The notes under the pieces were generated by a model, which was not told where the DNA came from, did not search any database, and worked only from the letters and a program-made list of their open reading frames with translations. A DNA stretch of 64,000 nucleotides from Microthrixaceae bacterium (lineage in GTDB: Bacteria; Actinomycetota; Acidimicrobiia; Acidimicrobiales; Iamiaceae). Below, piece by piece: positions 35,382 through 43,996 of this stretch. The position numbers were made by a program, and so were the translations under genes. The stretch spans positions 1-64,000 of the forward strand of contig JADJDU010000003.1 of the NCBI GenBank assembly GCA_016702505.1. The letters run 5' to 3'. Position 1 is the stretch's first letter. Every line of letters starts with the position of its first letter.

Positions 35382-35828
35382 GTGCGCACCTTTCCGATCG
35401 ATCTCGGCTCGGCCGTCATGGAACTGAACGCTCAGGCAGTGAACGAGATGTTGGCCGAGTTCTTTCCCGGCGCGGGGGCATCGTGTGCCGAGCTGGGACC
35501 CGACTTCGCGGTGGCATCCAACCCGATCTCAGACTTCTCGATCCGTCCCGGGGGCTTCGTATCGGGACCCACGCAGTTCGCCATGGCCGATGCCGCCCTG
35601 TGGTACCTGACATTCGTGGCCATCGGCCGCATCGAGCCGATGGCTCTCACCTCGGAGCTGTCCATTCGCTTCCTGCGGCCGGCCCAAGGCGAACGGATCT
35701 GGGCCCGAGCCCAGCTCAACACCGCCACCCGCCGCTCGGTGGTCGGGTCCGTCGACATATGGATGGACGACCAGCAACACCGTCCGACCGCCGTCGCCCA
35801 GGGAACCTACGTCCTCCCCCGCACCTGA
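35382..35828 (+). CDS. PaaI-type hot-dog thioesterase
   Basis: A 148-residue hot-dog-fold protein of the PaaI/YbgC-like acyl-CoA thioesterase group. The central helix with RPGGFVSGPTQFAMADAALWYL and the strand ELSIRFLRPAQGERIWARAQL fit the fold. The usual 'HGG' is replaced by 'PGGFVSGP', and the family's acidic residue may be the Asp in MADAA. The start is uncertain: GTG at 35382, or ATG at 35418 giving 136 residues. Upstream there is only a short gap after the VanZ-like gene, in the same direction. Confidence 0.75.
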   Translation: MRTFPIDLGSAVMELNAQAVNEMLAEFFPGAGASCAELGPDFAVASNPISDFSIRPGGFVSGPTQFAMADAALWYLTFVAIGRIEPMALTSELSIRFLRPAQGERIWARAQLNTATRRSVVGSVDIWMDDQQHRPTAVAQGTYVLPRT

Positions 35829-35868
35829 CCTCGGGCCGCCCGGGTTCGAGCGGACCTAGTGTTGGGCC

Positions 35869-36093
35869 ATGCCCACCTACGACTACCGATGCCTGGTCTG
35901 TGACCGGGTGTTCGAGAAACGGACCGCCATGGCCGTCGCCGACGACGTGAGCTGTCCCGAAGGTCACTCCGACGTGAAACGGCTCATGTCGGTGTTCGCA
36001 GTGTCGGGCAAGGCAAACCCAGCGTCGTCGGCGGCGCCTTCTCCCGCCCCATCGGGCGGAAGTTGTTGCGGTGGCGGTTGCGGGTGCGGCTGA
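35869..36093 (+). CDS. FmdB-type zinc-ribbon protein
   Basis: A 74-residue FmdB-family small regulatory zinc-ribbon protein. It starts MPTYDYRCLVCDRVFEKR, with the first CxxC, and has the second zinc pair in SCPEGH. The middle is a Pro/Ser/Ala linker, and the C-terminus is a run of Gly and Cys (GGSCCGGGCGCG) common in this family. Function is not established biochemically; a nucleic-acid-linked role is usually assumed. It is followed 38 bases later by the ADP-ribosylglycohydrolase gene. Confidence 0.9.
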   Translation: MPTYDYRCLVCDRVFEKRTAMAVADDVSCPEGHSDVKRLMSVFAVSGKANPASSAAPSPAPSGGSCCGGGCGCG

Positions 36094-36131
36094 GCCCGCC
36101 GCGAACGACTCGAACCGGGGGGAGCACCTAG

Positions 36132-37067
36132 ATGAGCAAAGACGCGCTGGCCGGAACGGCCGAGGATCGGGCCGTCGGGGCCCTGGTCGGGCTGGCGGTT
36201 GGGGACGCCGTCGGCACCACTCTCGAGTTCAAGCCTCCGGGCACCTTCACCCCGATCACCGACATGGTGGGAGGCGGACCGTTCCGGCTGAAGCCCGGGC
36301 AGTTCACCGACGACACGTCGATGGCCATGTGCCTGGCCGAGTCGATCCTGCACGCCGGTGACCTCGATCCCGCCGATCAGCTCAGCCGCTACGTCGAATG
36401 GTGGCGCAACGGCTACTGGTCCTCCACCGGCATCTGCTTCGACATCGGCGGCACGACCACCCGGGCCCTAAGCCGCTTCGAGAGTTACGGCTCCGTGATC
36501 GACGCCGACACCAACCCTGAGGACGCCGCCAACGGGTCGCTCATGCGACTGGCCCCGGTACCGATTCGTTGGTGGACCGATGTGGCCGAGGCTGCCGAAC
36601 GTTCCGGCCGGTCCAGCACCACCACCCATGCCGCCGCTCGCCCGGTAGATGCCTGCCGGGCCTACGGAGCGATGATCGCCGCCACCATTGCGGGCACGCC
36701 GTTCGACGATGTGCTCGACCCCGGTTTCTGGCACTACGGCGAACTGCATCCCGCTGTCGAGGAAGTCGTCCGCGGGTCGTGGCGCACCAAGCAACCACCC
36801 GCCATCCGGGGCACCGGGTACGTGGTCGATGCCATGGAAGCGGCGCTGTGGGCAGTGGCCGGGGCCGACGACTTCGCCGCCGCGGTGCTGCGTGCCGCCA
36901 ACCTGGGCGACGACGCCGACACCACCGCCGCCATCGCCGGGCAGTTGGCCGGCGCTCGTTTCGGTTGTTCCGGCATCCCGCCGCGGTGGCGGGATCTGTT
37001 GAGCGAAGGTGACCGCATCGCCGCGATCGCCGCAGATCTGTTCCGAGCCGGAGGAGGAGGCTCGTGA
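36132..37067 (+). CDS. ADP-ribosylglycohydrolase (DraG/ARH3-like)
   Basis: A 311-residue all-helical ADP-ribosylglycohydrolase. The metal-binding motifs are complete: VGDAVGTTLEF early, FTDDTSMAMCLAES near residue 58, and GDDADTTAAIAGQLAGA near 258-275, which supplies the dinuclear-magnesium ligands. Such enzymes remove ADP-ribose from proteins, nucleic acids or small molecules. A ribosome site (GGGGAGCACCTAG) precedes the ATG. Its stop overlaps the GTG of the next gene, a phosphatase relic (GTGA), so the two were once translated together. Confidence 0.92.
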   Translation: MSKDALAGTAEDRAVGALVGLAVGDAVGTTLEFKPPGTFTPITDMVGGGPFRLKPGQFTDDTSMAMCLAESILHAGDLDPADQLSRYVEWWRNGYWSSTGICFDIGGTTTRALSRFESYGSVIDADTNPEDAANGSLMRLAPVPIRWWTDVAEAAERSGRSSTTTHAAARPVDACRAYGAMIAATIAGTPFDDVLDPGFWHYGELHPAVEEVVRGSWRTKQPPAIRGTGYVVDAMEAALWAVAGADDFAAAVLRAANLGDDADTTAAIAGQLAGARFGCSGIPPRWRDLLSEGDRIAAIAADLFRAGGGGS

Positions 37068-37738
37068 CCGACACCGAGGCCCAAGCTCACATCTGGGTTC
37101 ACGATGACTCCGTGCACGGCTACTGGGTGGAGCCGGGTTCGATCCTGGCCGGCGAATATCCCGGGGCGCTCGACCCCGACCAAGCCGCCCACCGCGTCGA
37201 CCTGCTGATCGCCAATGGGGTGCGAACGTTCGTGGATCTCACGTCTTGTTCCACCACCGATCGCCATCTGCTCCCTTAGGACCCGAGCGGATAGGTCCGA
37301 TCGTCGTCGCTACCAGGTTGACCAGACCGAGGCTTCGCCTCGGTTTAACCATGCCGTACTTATGGGTCGGCTCGCCTCCGCTCGCCTCCTTACGAGCACC
37401 TGATCGCTCCATCCGCCGAACGTCACGAGGTCGAGGCGTCGTGGGTCAACCATCCCCTTCCTGACATGGGTGTCGGTACCAGAGGTGACTACGACAGCAT
37501 TGTGGCCACCATCGTCGAGGCCACCGAGCGGGGCGTGGTCTACGTGCACTGCTGGGGTGGGATCGGACGGACCGCCACGGTGGTGGGCTGCCTGCTGGTC
37601 GACCAAGGTCTCGACGGTGGGCAAGCCCTCGAGCGCATCGGGACCTGGCGGGCCCTCACCCGCAAGGCTCACCAGCCGGCACCCCAACACCCGACCCAGT
37701 TCCAAGTGATCCACGACCGGGCGTCAGCCCAGCCATGA
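37064..37738 (+). pseudogene. Dual-specificity phosphatase gene split by an insertion
   Basis: The 5' part (37064-37279) encodes MTDTEAQAHIWVHDDSVHG to VRTFVDLTSCSTTDRHLLP and then hits a stop. The 3' part, in the same frame, runs YEHLIAPSAERHEVEASWV to the phosphatase signature VHCWGGIGRTATVVGCLLV (HCxxGxxR) and ends at 37738. Removing the 114 bases at 37279-37392 joins LLP directly to YEHLIAP in frame, restoring a protein of about 186 residues. As it stands only a 71-residue N-terminal stub without the catalytic cysteine can be made, unless a downstream start is used. It is coupled to the ADP-ribosylglycohydrolase gene. Confidence 0.9.
37279..37392. mobile_element. 114-bp MITE-like foldback insertion
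   Basis: The segment interrupts the phosphatase gene and is flanked by CTTA at 37275-37278 and 37389-37392, a likely 4-base (or TTA) target duplication. Its ends are imperfect inverted repeats (13 of 16 bases: TTAGGACCCGAGCGGA against the complement TAAGGAGGCGAGCGGA). The centre is a perfect 8-bp hairpin, ACCGAGGC-TTC-GCCTCGGT, embedded in longer partial symmetry (GGTTGACC ... TTTAACC). It codes for nothing evident. No second copy was noticed in this window. Confidence 0.75.
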
Positions 37739-37823
37739 CTGGACACCAACGTCCTGCCCCGACGTGATCCAGTTGTGGGCGAGGACCGGACAGCGATGAC
37801 GGCTGGACCTACCCGCTAGGGCC

Positions 37824-38747
37824 CTAGGGCTCGAGAGAGGTCATGGCCTCGGTCAGTACTGCGAGGGTGCGGGCCTCCTCGTCAGGATTGCCACCCATTG
37901 GCACGGCGGTGAAGTCGGTGGCTCCACAGGCGGCGATATCTCCAAGGGCATCGCGCACGAACTCCTCGTTGCCCACGATCGACAGGTCGCCCAGGCCTTC
38001 CACACCCTCGATGTCCATCATCGCCCGGTAGCTGGGCAGGGTGGCGTAGTTCGCCAGGATCATGGCCAGGAACTCACGGGCCGGGGCTGGGTCATCGGTT
38101 ACCCAAACCGGAATCGAGCACACGACGGATGGAGCCGGGCGATCAGCGGCCGCGGCAGCATCGTTGACGAGCGGGGCAATGTGGGTGGCGATGGTCTTGG
38201 GGCCCACGCACCACAAGATGGTGCCGTCAGTGCGTCGACCGGCCACCTTCAGCATCTGGGGACCGAGCGCGGCGATCATCACCTTGGGCACTCCCGCCGA
38301 TGGCTTTGCCGCGGTCCCGTCGAACGACCAGGCCTCTCCTTGGAACGACGCCGATCCCGTGGCCAACAGGTCGTTGAGGATGGCGAGGTAATCGATCATG
38401 TGACGGACCGGCTTGTCCCATTCCATGCGCAGACTGGCTTCAACGTGGGGCTGATGATTGACCCCGATGCCCACGATCAGTCGCTCGCCCACCAGCGACT
38501 GGGTGGTGAGGGCCTGCGCCGCCAGGGTGTGGGGGTGGCGTTCCCATGTGGAGATGACGGCGGTTCCCAGCTCCATGGCGGAACCGGTATCACCGTGGGC
38601 GGCTATCGCGGTTAGGGCGTCGATCAAACCAACCTGGGCTACCCAATAGCTGGAGAAGCCCGTCGCCTCGGCGGTCTTCATGTCGTCGAGCAGCCCGGCC
38701 ACCCCGTGGGAGATCATCCGGCCAGACCCGTTGATGCCGTAGCGCAT
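37824..38747 (-). CDS. LLM-class (F420-type) oxidoreductase
   Basis: A 307-residue luciferase-like monooxygenase fold protein of the type that uses F420 or flavin in actinobacteria. It has a TIM-barrel pattern with MRYGINGSG at the start, ELGTAVISTWERHPHTLAAQALTTQSL (a cofactor-side motif), GIGVNHQPHVE, and AALGPQMLKVAGRRTDGTILW. Cofactor and substrate cannot be told from sequence alone. It lies 9 bases after tsaD in the same direction, at the downstream end of a long housekeeping operon, without an obvious functional link. Confidence 0.88.
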   Translation of the reverse strand: MRYGINGSGRMISHGVAGLLDDMKTAEATGFSSYWVAQVGLIDALTAIAAHGDTGSAMELGTAVISTWERHPHTLAAQALTTQSLVGERLIVGIGVNHQPHVEASLRMEWDKPVRHMIDYLAILNDLLATGSASFQGEAWSFDGTAAKPSAGVPKVMIAALGPQMLKVAGRRTDGTILWCVGPKTIATHIAPLVNDAAAAADRPAPSVVCSIPVWVTDDPAPAREFLAMILANYATLPSYRAMMDIEGVEGLGDLSIVGNEEFVRDALGDIAACGATDFTAVPMGGNPDEEARTLAVLTEAMTSLEP

Positions 38748-38756
38748 GACGTCAGG

Positions 38757-39800
38757 CTAGGTGAGCAACGGCAGCTTGAGGTTGGGGTCGGCTCCGTGGT
38801 CGAGACCGCTGGGACCGTCCGATCCGAGTCGCCACCACGCGGCAGCAGCCACCATGGCGGCGTTGTCGGTGCACATGGCTCGGCTGGGCAAGAAGCCGTG
38901 GACCCCGTCTTCAACACACGCCGACAGGAACCGTTCCCGCAGCAGTGAGTTGGCCGCCACCCCACCGCCCAACACCAGACCCTTGGCGCCGATCTGGGCC
39001 GCGGCCCGCCGAGCCTTCGCCACCAGCACATCTACCACCGCTTCTTGGAAGCTGGCCGCCACATCGGCGGTGGCGGCATCGGGGTGCTTACGAACGTGGT
39101 TGATGACCGCGGTCTTCAAGCCTGAGAAGGAGAAGTCGAGACCATCGGCCATCATGGCCCGAGGGAAGGCGATGGCGTGAGGGTCGCCGTCCATGGCGAT
39201 GCGGTCGATGGCCGGACCCCCGGGATAGCCGAGCCCGAGGTAGCGAGCCACCTTGTCGAAGGCCTCGCCGGCGGCATCGTCGAGGGTGGAACCGAGCAGC
39301 CGGTAACGACCGTGGCCCTCCATGGCCACCAGCATCGTGTGACCACCCGACACCAGCAGCACCACCACCGGCAGCTCCAGGCTCGGGTCCTCCACCAAAG
39401 CGGCGTACAGATGAGCCTCGAGGTGGTTGACGGCCACGAACGGCACATCCCACACCAGGGCCAAGGCCTTGGCGGTACTGACCCCGACCAGGAGCGAACC
39501 GACCAGGCCGGGACCGACTGTGGCCGCCACCGCATCGAGGCCCGGGCCATCGACGCCAGCTTCTACCAAGGCTTCGGCGATGACCGGGGTCAACAGGTCG
39601 ACGTGGGCCCGGCTGGCGATCTCGGGCACCACACCACCGAAACGGGCGTGGATGTCGACCTGACTGGACACCACCGACGAGCGGACGATGTGCCCGCCGA
39701 CCACCACCGAGGCCGCGGTCTCGTCGCACGAGGTCTCGATGCCCAGGATGGTGGTGGACGCGTCGACGGTCGAGTCGGGGTCGGAAGCGAGATGGATCAT
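38757..39800 (-). CDS. tsaD: tRNA threonylcarbamoyladenosine transferase TsaD
   Basis: A 347-residue TsaD/Kae1/Qri7 protein, catalytic part of the TsaBDE complex that makes t6A37 on ANN-decoding tRNAs. Landmarks: ILGIETSCDETAASVV near the start, the metal histidines in HLEAHLYA (about 125-132), LLVSGGHTMLV, GEAFDKVARYLGLGYPGGP, FSFSGLKTA and GGGVAANSLLRE. The ATG at 39800 fits the family; an 18-codon upstream extension looks non-coding. It starts one base after the rimI stop. tsaE and tsaB are in the same operon. Confidence 0.97.
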   Translation of the reverse strand: MIHLASDPDSTVDASTTILGIETSCDETAASVVVGGHIVRSSVVSSQVDIHARFGGVVPEIASRAHVDLLTPVIAEALVEAGVDGPGLDAVAATVGPGLVGSLLVGVSTAKALALVWDVPFVAVNHLEAHLYAALVEDPSLELPVVVLLVSGGHTMLVAMEGHGRYRLLGSTLDDAAGEAFDKVARYLGLGYPGGPAIDRIAMDGDPHAIAFPRAMMADGLDFSFSGLKTAVINHVRKHPDAATADVAASFQEAVVDVLVAKARRAAAQIGAKGLVLGGGVAANSLLRERFLSACVEDGVHGFLPSRAMCTDNAAMVAAAAWWRLGSDGPSGLDHGADPNLKLPLLT

Positions 39801-39801
39801 G

Positions 39802-40425
39802 TCAGCACGAACCTCGGGAGGGATGCCCTGACGGTACCGGGACCGGCTCGGCAAACCCCTGCCTGACGGTGGGCGGGTCGAACGACGCTGCCAGCTCGCT
39901 CAGTCGCCCGGCGTAGTCGGGACCCGACACCTCGTGGGCCCACATGACCAGGGCGTCCTCTCCGTTGTCGGCGTAGTACGCCTTGCGGGCCCCGGCCGGA
40001 GCGAACCCGAAGCGTCGGTAAACCGACTGCGCCGCCAGGTTGGACACCCGCACCTCCAAGGTGAGCTGGTTGGCACCCATCTCCAGGGCTTGGTGGACGA
40101 GCTCCACCAGTAGCCGGGTGGCAAGACCCTGGCCCTGCCAGTCGGGGTGGACGGCCACCGTGGCGACGTGCCCGTCATCGGCGATCATCAACAACCCGGC
40201 ATAGCCCACCACGGTGGCTCCGACCCGGGCCACCAGGTAGGTGCGCCCCGACCGATCCAGTTCGTCCTCGAACAGGCGCGACGACCACGGGCGCGGGTAC
40301 ACGAGGCGTTCGATCTCGAGCACTGCTCGCAGGTGCCGACGCCGCATGGGCGAGACGGTCACCTCCACCGAGCCGGGATGACCCTCGACCCTGTCCCCAG
40401 CTACACCGGCCGCCGCTGGGGTCAC
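39802..40425 (-). CDS. rimI: Ribosomal-protein N-acetyltransferase RimI
   Basis: A 207-residue GNAT acetyltransferase of the RimI group, which acetylates the N-terminus of ribosomal protein S18 and other substrates. The acetyl-CoA site is VATVAVHPDWQGQGLATRLL, followed by ANQLTLEVRVSNLAAQSVYRRFGF, both characteristic. A 25-residue N-terminal and a 40-residue C-terminal extension go beyond the usual ~150 residues. The GTG start overlaps the tsaB stop (GTGA). Its place between tsaB and tsaD is the common bacterial order. Confidence 0.93.
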   Translation of the reverse strand: MTPAAAGVAGDRVEGHPGSVEVTVSPMRRRHLRAVLEIERLVYPRPWSSRLFEDELDRSGRTYLVARVGATVVGYAGLLMIADDGHVATVAVHPDWQGQGLATRLLVELVHQALEMGANQLTLEVRVSNLAAQSVYRRFGFAPAGARKAYYADNGEDALVMWAHEVSGPDYAGRLSELAASFDPPTVRQGFAEPVPVPSGHPSRGSC

Positions 40426-41120
40426 GCCCCCTCCCGGGTAGTCCAGTTGATCTCGGCATCGGGCTTGCGCAGGTAGTTCAGCTCAATCTCCTGGGGCCGG
40501 ACCCAGTCTTCGCGCAAGGCCCGGGCATGGGCGAGCTGTACCAGCGAACGCGCCGACGGGTAGGCGTGGTCTCCGCCGGCCACTTCTATGTCGGCTCGAT
40601 CGATGAATCGGTCGGCGTAACGGATGGCCCCGTCTCCGGCCAGCAAGGTCTCCCCCGGTTGGGCCAGCAGTTCGGCGGCCAGCTCATCGGGTGAACCCAC
40701 CGTCGGTTCGCCTAGCCGCTGAACCCCGCCGGGGACCTGGCGGTAGAAGGCCCAGAACACCTCGCCACGGCGGGCATCGATCACCGCCGCGATGCGCCGG
40801 TCGGTGTAACGCAACGGAAAGGCCAACAGGTCCAGGCTCGACACCGCGATCATCGGGACCCGCAGGGCCTGTGCGATGGCCTTGCCCGAGGCCACCCCCA
40901 CCCGAAGTCCGGTGAACAGTCCCGGCCCGTTGTCCACGGCCACACAGGAGATCTCCTGCAGCTCGACGCGGGCCTGGCGGCACACGAAGTCGATGGCCGG
41001 GGTCAGGTTCTCGGCATGGCGCTTGCCCCGGGCCGAATGCGACGAGGCCAGCACCCCTTCGTGGCCGCCGATGGCACAACCGACCTGGGCGGTGGCGCTC
41101 TCCAATCCGAGGATCAACAT
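40422..41120 (-). CDS. tsaB: tRNA t6A synthesis factor TsaB
   Basis: A 232-residue TsaB, the inactive ASKHA paralogue that scaffolds TsaD in t6A37 formation. The N-terminal MLILGLESATAQVGCAI and the block VDNGPGLFTGLRVGVASGKAIAQAL are diagnostic. Its ATG lies inside the tsaE 3' end (7-base overlap), and its stop overlaps rimI, so the four genes tsaE-tsaB-rimI-tsaD are tightly coupled. Confidence 0.96.
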   Translation of the reverse strand: MLILGLESATAQVGCAIGGHEGVLASSHSARGKRHAENLTPAIDFVCRQARVELQEISCVAVDNGPGLFTGLRVGVASGKAIAQALRVPMIAVSSLDLLAFPLRYTDRRIAAVIDARRGEVFWAFYRQVPGGVQRLGEPTVGSPDELAAELLAQPGETLLAGDGAIRYADRFIDRADIEVAGGDHAYPSARSLVQLAHARALREDWVRPQEIELNYLRKPDAEINWTTREGA

Positions 41121-41617
41121 TTCTGTCCCTGACCCTCCTGGTCACACCAGCGTTGAACGGTCTCAGCCAGCAGTCGGGTGCGGGCCTGCCACCGACTACC
41201 TCGAGCCGACACCTCCAGGCGCCGGTCGTCATCACCTTCGCCGAAGGTGATGCGCACCTCCAAGATGTGCTCACCCAGGGCGGGAAGCACGGCGTCGCCC
41301 CATTCCACGACCATCACCGCGTCCTCGTCGAGCATCTCGCCTACGCCAAGCTCGAGGACCTCACGAATCTGGTCGAGCCGGTACACGTCGAGATGGTGCA
41401 GGTCGAGGCGCTCCCCTGGGTACTCGCGCACGATGGTGAAAGTGGGGCTGGTCACCGAGTCCGACACCCCGAGTCCCAGTGCGAACCCCTGGGTGAAGGC
41501 GGTCTTGCCGGCCCCCATCTCACCGGCCAGCACCACCACGTCTCCTGCCCGGCACAGCCCGGCCAAGGCTTGGGCCAGTGCCTTGGTCTGGTCGGGGGAT
41601 CCGGTGCGAACGAGCAC
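41114..41617 (-). CDS. tsaE: tRNA t6A synthesis ATPase TsaE
   Basis: A 167-residue P-loop ATPase that drives turnover of the TsaBD complex. The Walker A motif is GEMGAGKTAFTQG, followed by SPTFTIVREYPG and the LHHLDVYRL block; the acidic VVEWGD is the expected late motif. It begins at a GTG, 66 bases downstream of the alpha/beta-hydrolase gene. The C-terminal ~20 residues, rich in Arg and Gln, look poorly conserved. Confidence 0.95.
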   Translation of the reverse strand: MLVRTGSPDQTKALAQALAGLCRAGDVVVLAGEMGAGKTAFTQGFALGLGVSDSVTSPTFTIVREYPGERLDLHHLDVYRLDQIREVLELGVGEMLDEDAVMVVEWGDAVLPALGEHILEVRITFGEGDDDRRLEVSARGSRWQARTRLLAETVQRWCDQEGQGQKC

Positions 41618-41683
41618 GAACCGATCGTAGTGACCACCTCCCCCCGAAGGAACAGGCTGGTCAGGACCGGTGGTTCGCTGCGG

Positions 41684-42790
41684 TCAGAACGGACCCCCGG
41701 CCGCTTCCACCTGATCGGCCTCCACTGGCCGGTCGTCGGCGGCCACCGCTTCGGCTACCGAGGCAACCTGCCCTTCGACACGGGCCACGAGGGCGTCGAT
41801 CAGCTCGGCCAACTCATCGGGACGTTCCTGCATGAGCTGATGCCCGGCCCGGGGTAGCACCACGAACTCCGAGCCCGGCATTACACGGGCGATGGCCCGT
41901 CCGGCCGGAACCGGGGTGAGGAGGTCCCTGGTTCCCACCACCACCACCGATGGGGTTCGGGTGGCCGCCAGCGCGTCACGGGCGTCGTGTTCGACGATCC
42001 CGAGGAGTGAGTCGATCAGGTGACCGTCGTGCATGGAGGTGGTCATCTCGTGGACGATGTCCACTGCCCGCGGGTGAGGTCGGTCGCCGAACACCATCCT
42101 GACCGCGGGGCGACCCACCACCTTGCGGGTGGGAAGGCCTGCACCGCGATCGATCTGGCCACGACCGCTGGCCAGAACTCGTCGGGCCATCCCTTCCATG
42201 TAGGGCGGGACGGCCTGGTGGCCAGCGGTGGCGACCAGGGCCAAGCCGGCCACCCGTTCGGCCAGCACGTCGGGATGGTCGCCGCAGAACCTCATGACGG
42301 TCATCCCGCCCATCGAGTGGCCGACGACGATCGAATCTCGCAGGTTCAGTTCGGTCAGCAGGGTGGCCAGGTCGGTGGCCAATCGGGGTAGACCCAGACC
42401 CAGCGAACCAGGCTGTGATCGACCGTGGCCGCGCAGGTCCACGGCGATGACCCGATAGCGGTCGGCGAGCTGGTGGAACTGAGGCGACCAGACGTCGTGG
42501 CGGAGCGTCACGCCGTGGAGCAAGACCAGCGCCCGCCCGGAACCCTTCTCGGCGTAGTGGATGGTGCCGCCGTCCGGGGTGGGCACATCGCCTTCGGTCA
42601 CGCCGTCGGGCATCTCGAACAGGTGCGGCGGGAGCGGCGGCCGGTTACGGCCCGGATCGGGGGACACCGGCCCCGAAGCTTCTGCTGGGTGGGTCGACCG
42701 GTAGAGGCCGATGGCGGCAGCGCCCACCGCGGCCCCGGCCCCGAGCAGCCCGATGGTACGGGCGGTATGACGGTTCAAGATCCTGCTCAC
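41684..42790 (-). CDS. Alpha/beta-hydrolase with N-terminal membrane anchor
   Basis: A 368-residue alpha/beta-hydrolase. An N-terminal hydrophobic segment after a basic stretch (RTIGLLGAGAAVGAAAIGLY) suggests membrane anchoring or export. The hydrolase core follows: VLLHGVTLRHDVWSP, VDLRGHGRS, the nucleophile elbow GHSMGG, and the catalytic histidine in PRAGHQLMQE. The start is taken as GTG at 42790 because GGAGACGAA precedes it; an in-frame upstream start at 42832 lacks support. It lies between alr and tsaE, an order I recall from other actinobacteria. Substrate unknown. Confidence 0.85.
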   Translation of the reverse strand: MSRILNRHTARTIGLLGAGAAVGAAAIGLYRSTHPAEASGPVSPDPGRNRPPLPPHLFEMPDGVTEGDVPTPDGGTIHYAEKGSGRALVLLHGVTLRHDVWSPQFHQLADRYRVIAVDLRGHGRSQPGSLGLGLPRLATDLATLLTELNLRDSIVVGHSMGGMTVMRFCGDHPDVLAERVAGLALVATAGHQAVPPYMEGMARRVLASGRGQIDRGAGLPTRKVVGRPAVRMVFGDRPHPRAVDIVHEMTTSMHDGHLIDSLLGIVEHDARDALAATRTPSVVVVGTRDLLTPVPAGRAIARVMPGSEFVVLPRAGHQLMQERPDELAELIDALVARVEGQVASVAEAVAADDRPVEADQVEAAGGPF

Positions 42791-42875
42791 ACTTCGTCTC
42801 CGTGGGTGAATGACCGGACAGCATGCTGCCACCGCGCCAAAGGATCGGCACGTCCGTCGGCCGTCACCGATGAAG

Positions 42876-43988
42876 TCAGTGGTAGCAGCGGGGGACGCGG
42901 AGGCTGACCCCGCACACCACCTCGTAGTTGATGGTGCCGAGACGCTCGGCCCACTCGTCGGCGGTGATCTCCTCGTCTCCCTGACGGCCGATGAGCACCA
43001 CCTCCTCGCCCACCTGCACAGGTCTGTCCCCGCAGTCGACCAGCAGTTGATCCATGGTGACGGTTCCAGCCACCGGGAAGCGGCGACCGCCGATCAGGAC
43101 CTGGGCCCCCGTGGATCCGAGGCGGCGGGCCACGCCGTCGGCGTAACCGAGGGGCACGGTGGCGATGTTGGCGTCGGTGGCAGGGTGATAGCGAAGGCCG
43201 TAGGAGAGACCTTCGCCGGCCGCGACCCGCTTGACGTGTGATACCCGGGCCTTGAGCGACATGGCGGGGCGCAGACCGACTCGGCCAGATAGGGCGGGAC
43301 TGGGAGGGAGGCCGTACATGCCGATTCCGATTCGCACCAGGTCGTAGCGGCTGGCCGGGTGGGCAATGGCGGCCGCGGTGTTGGCGGCGTGGCGCATGGC
43401 TACGTCTACGCCGGCCTGAGCCAGGTCGTCCAGCACGTCCTGGTAGCGGCGGAGCTGCACGTCGGTGAAGGGGTTGTCGGGTTCATCGGCCACGGCGCAG
43501 TGGGTGAACACCGACGCCAACCGCAGCTCGGGTCGGGCGATCACGGCCTGAGCCAATCCGACGACCTCGGCAGGCTGGGCCCCCACCCTGTGCATGCCGG
43601 TGTCCACCTTGAGGTGGACGGCTATCGGCTGTCTGGGGCTGCGGGATGCGGCGGCTGCGGCCAACTCCTGGACACCGGCGGCGGTGTAGACGGTGGCGTC
43701 GAGGTCGTGGCGGACCAGGTCGTCGAGCTCGTCGGGAGAGGCTTGGCTCAGCACGATGATCGGGCCGTGAAGCCCGGCGTCACGAAGCTCGGACCCCTCT
43801 GCGGCCAGGGCCACTGCCAGCCGGTCCGCTCCCCCGGCCAGAGCGGCGCGGGCGACCTCTACGGCTCCGTGGCCGTATCCCTGTGCCTTCACCACCGCGC
43901 AGACCCGAGCCGGAGCCACCAGGTCGCGAAGCACGGTCACGTTGTGGGTGACGGCTCCTAGATCTATGTCTGCCCAGGCCGGACGCAC
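42876..43988 (-). CDS. alr: Alanine racemase
   Basis: A 370-residue PLP-dependent alanine racemase supplying D-alanine for peptidoglycan. The PLP lysine is in VVKAQGYGHG (residues about 33-42), a slight variant of the usual VVKADAYGHG. Also present are VHLKVDTGMHRVG, GIGMYGL, LSYGLRYHP and the C-terminal tyrosine region TINYEVVCGVSLRVPR. It starts at a GTG 8 bases after the CBS-domain gene and belongs to the nnr-CBS-alr run, a usual neighbourhood. Confidence 0.96.
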   Translation of the reverse strand: MRPAWADIDLGAVTHNVTVLRDLVAPARVCAVVKAQGYGHGAVEVARAALAGGADRLAVALAAEGSELRDAGLHGPIIVLSQASPDELDDLVRHDLDATVYTAAGVQELAAAAASRSPRQPIAVHLKVDTGMHRVGAQPAEVVGLAQAVIARPELRLASVFTHCAVADEPDNPFTDVQLRRYQDVLDDLAQAGVDVAMRHAANTAAAIAHPASRYDLVRIGIGMYGLPPSPALSGRVGLRPAMSLKARVSHVKRVAAGEGLSYGLRYHPATDANIATVPLGYADGVARRLGSTGAQVLIGGRRFPVAGTVTMDQLLVDCGDRPVQVGEEVVLIGRQGDEEITADEWAERLGTINYEVVCGVSLRVPRCYH

Positions 43989-43996
43989 CGTGTCGG

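Noticed and set aside
37816..37827. CTAGGGCCCTAG palindrome at the end of the LLM oxidoreductase gene
   Set aside because: A 12-base self-complementary word with no loop, overlapping the stop. It is too short and ill-placed to call a terminator or operator.
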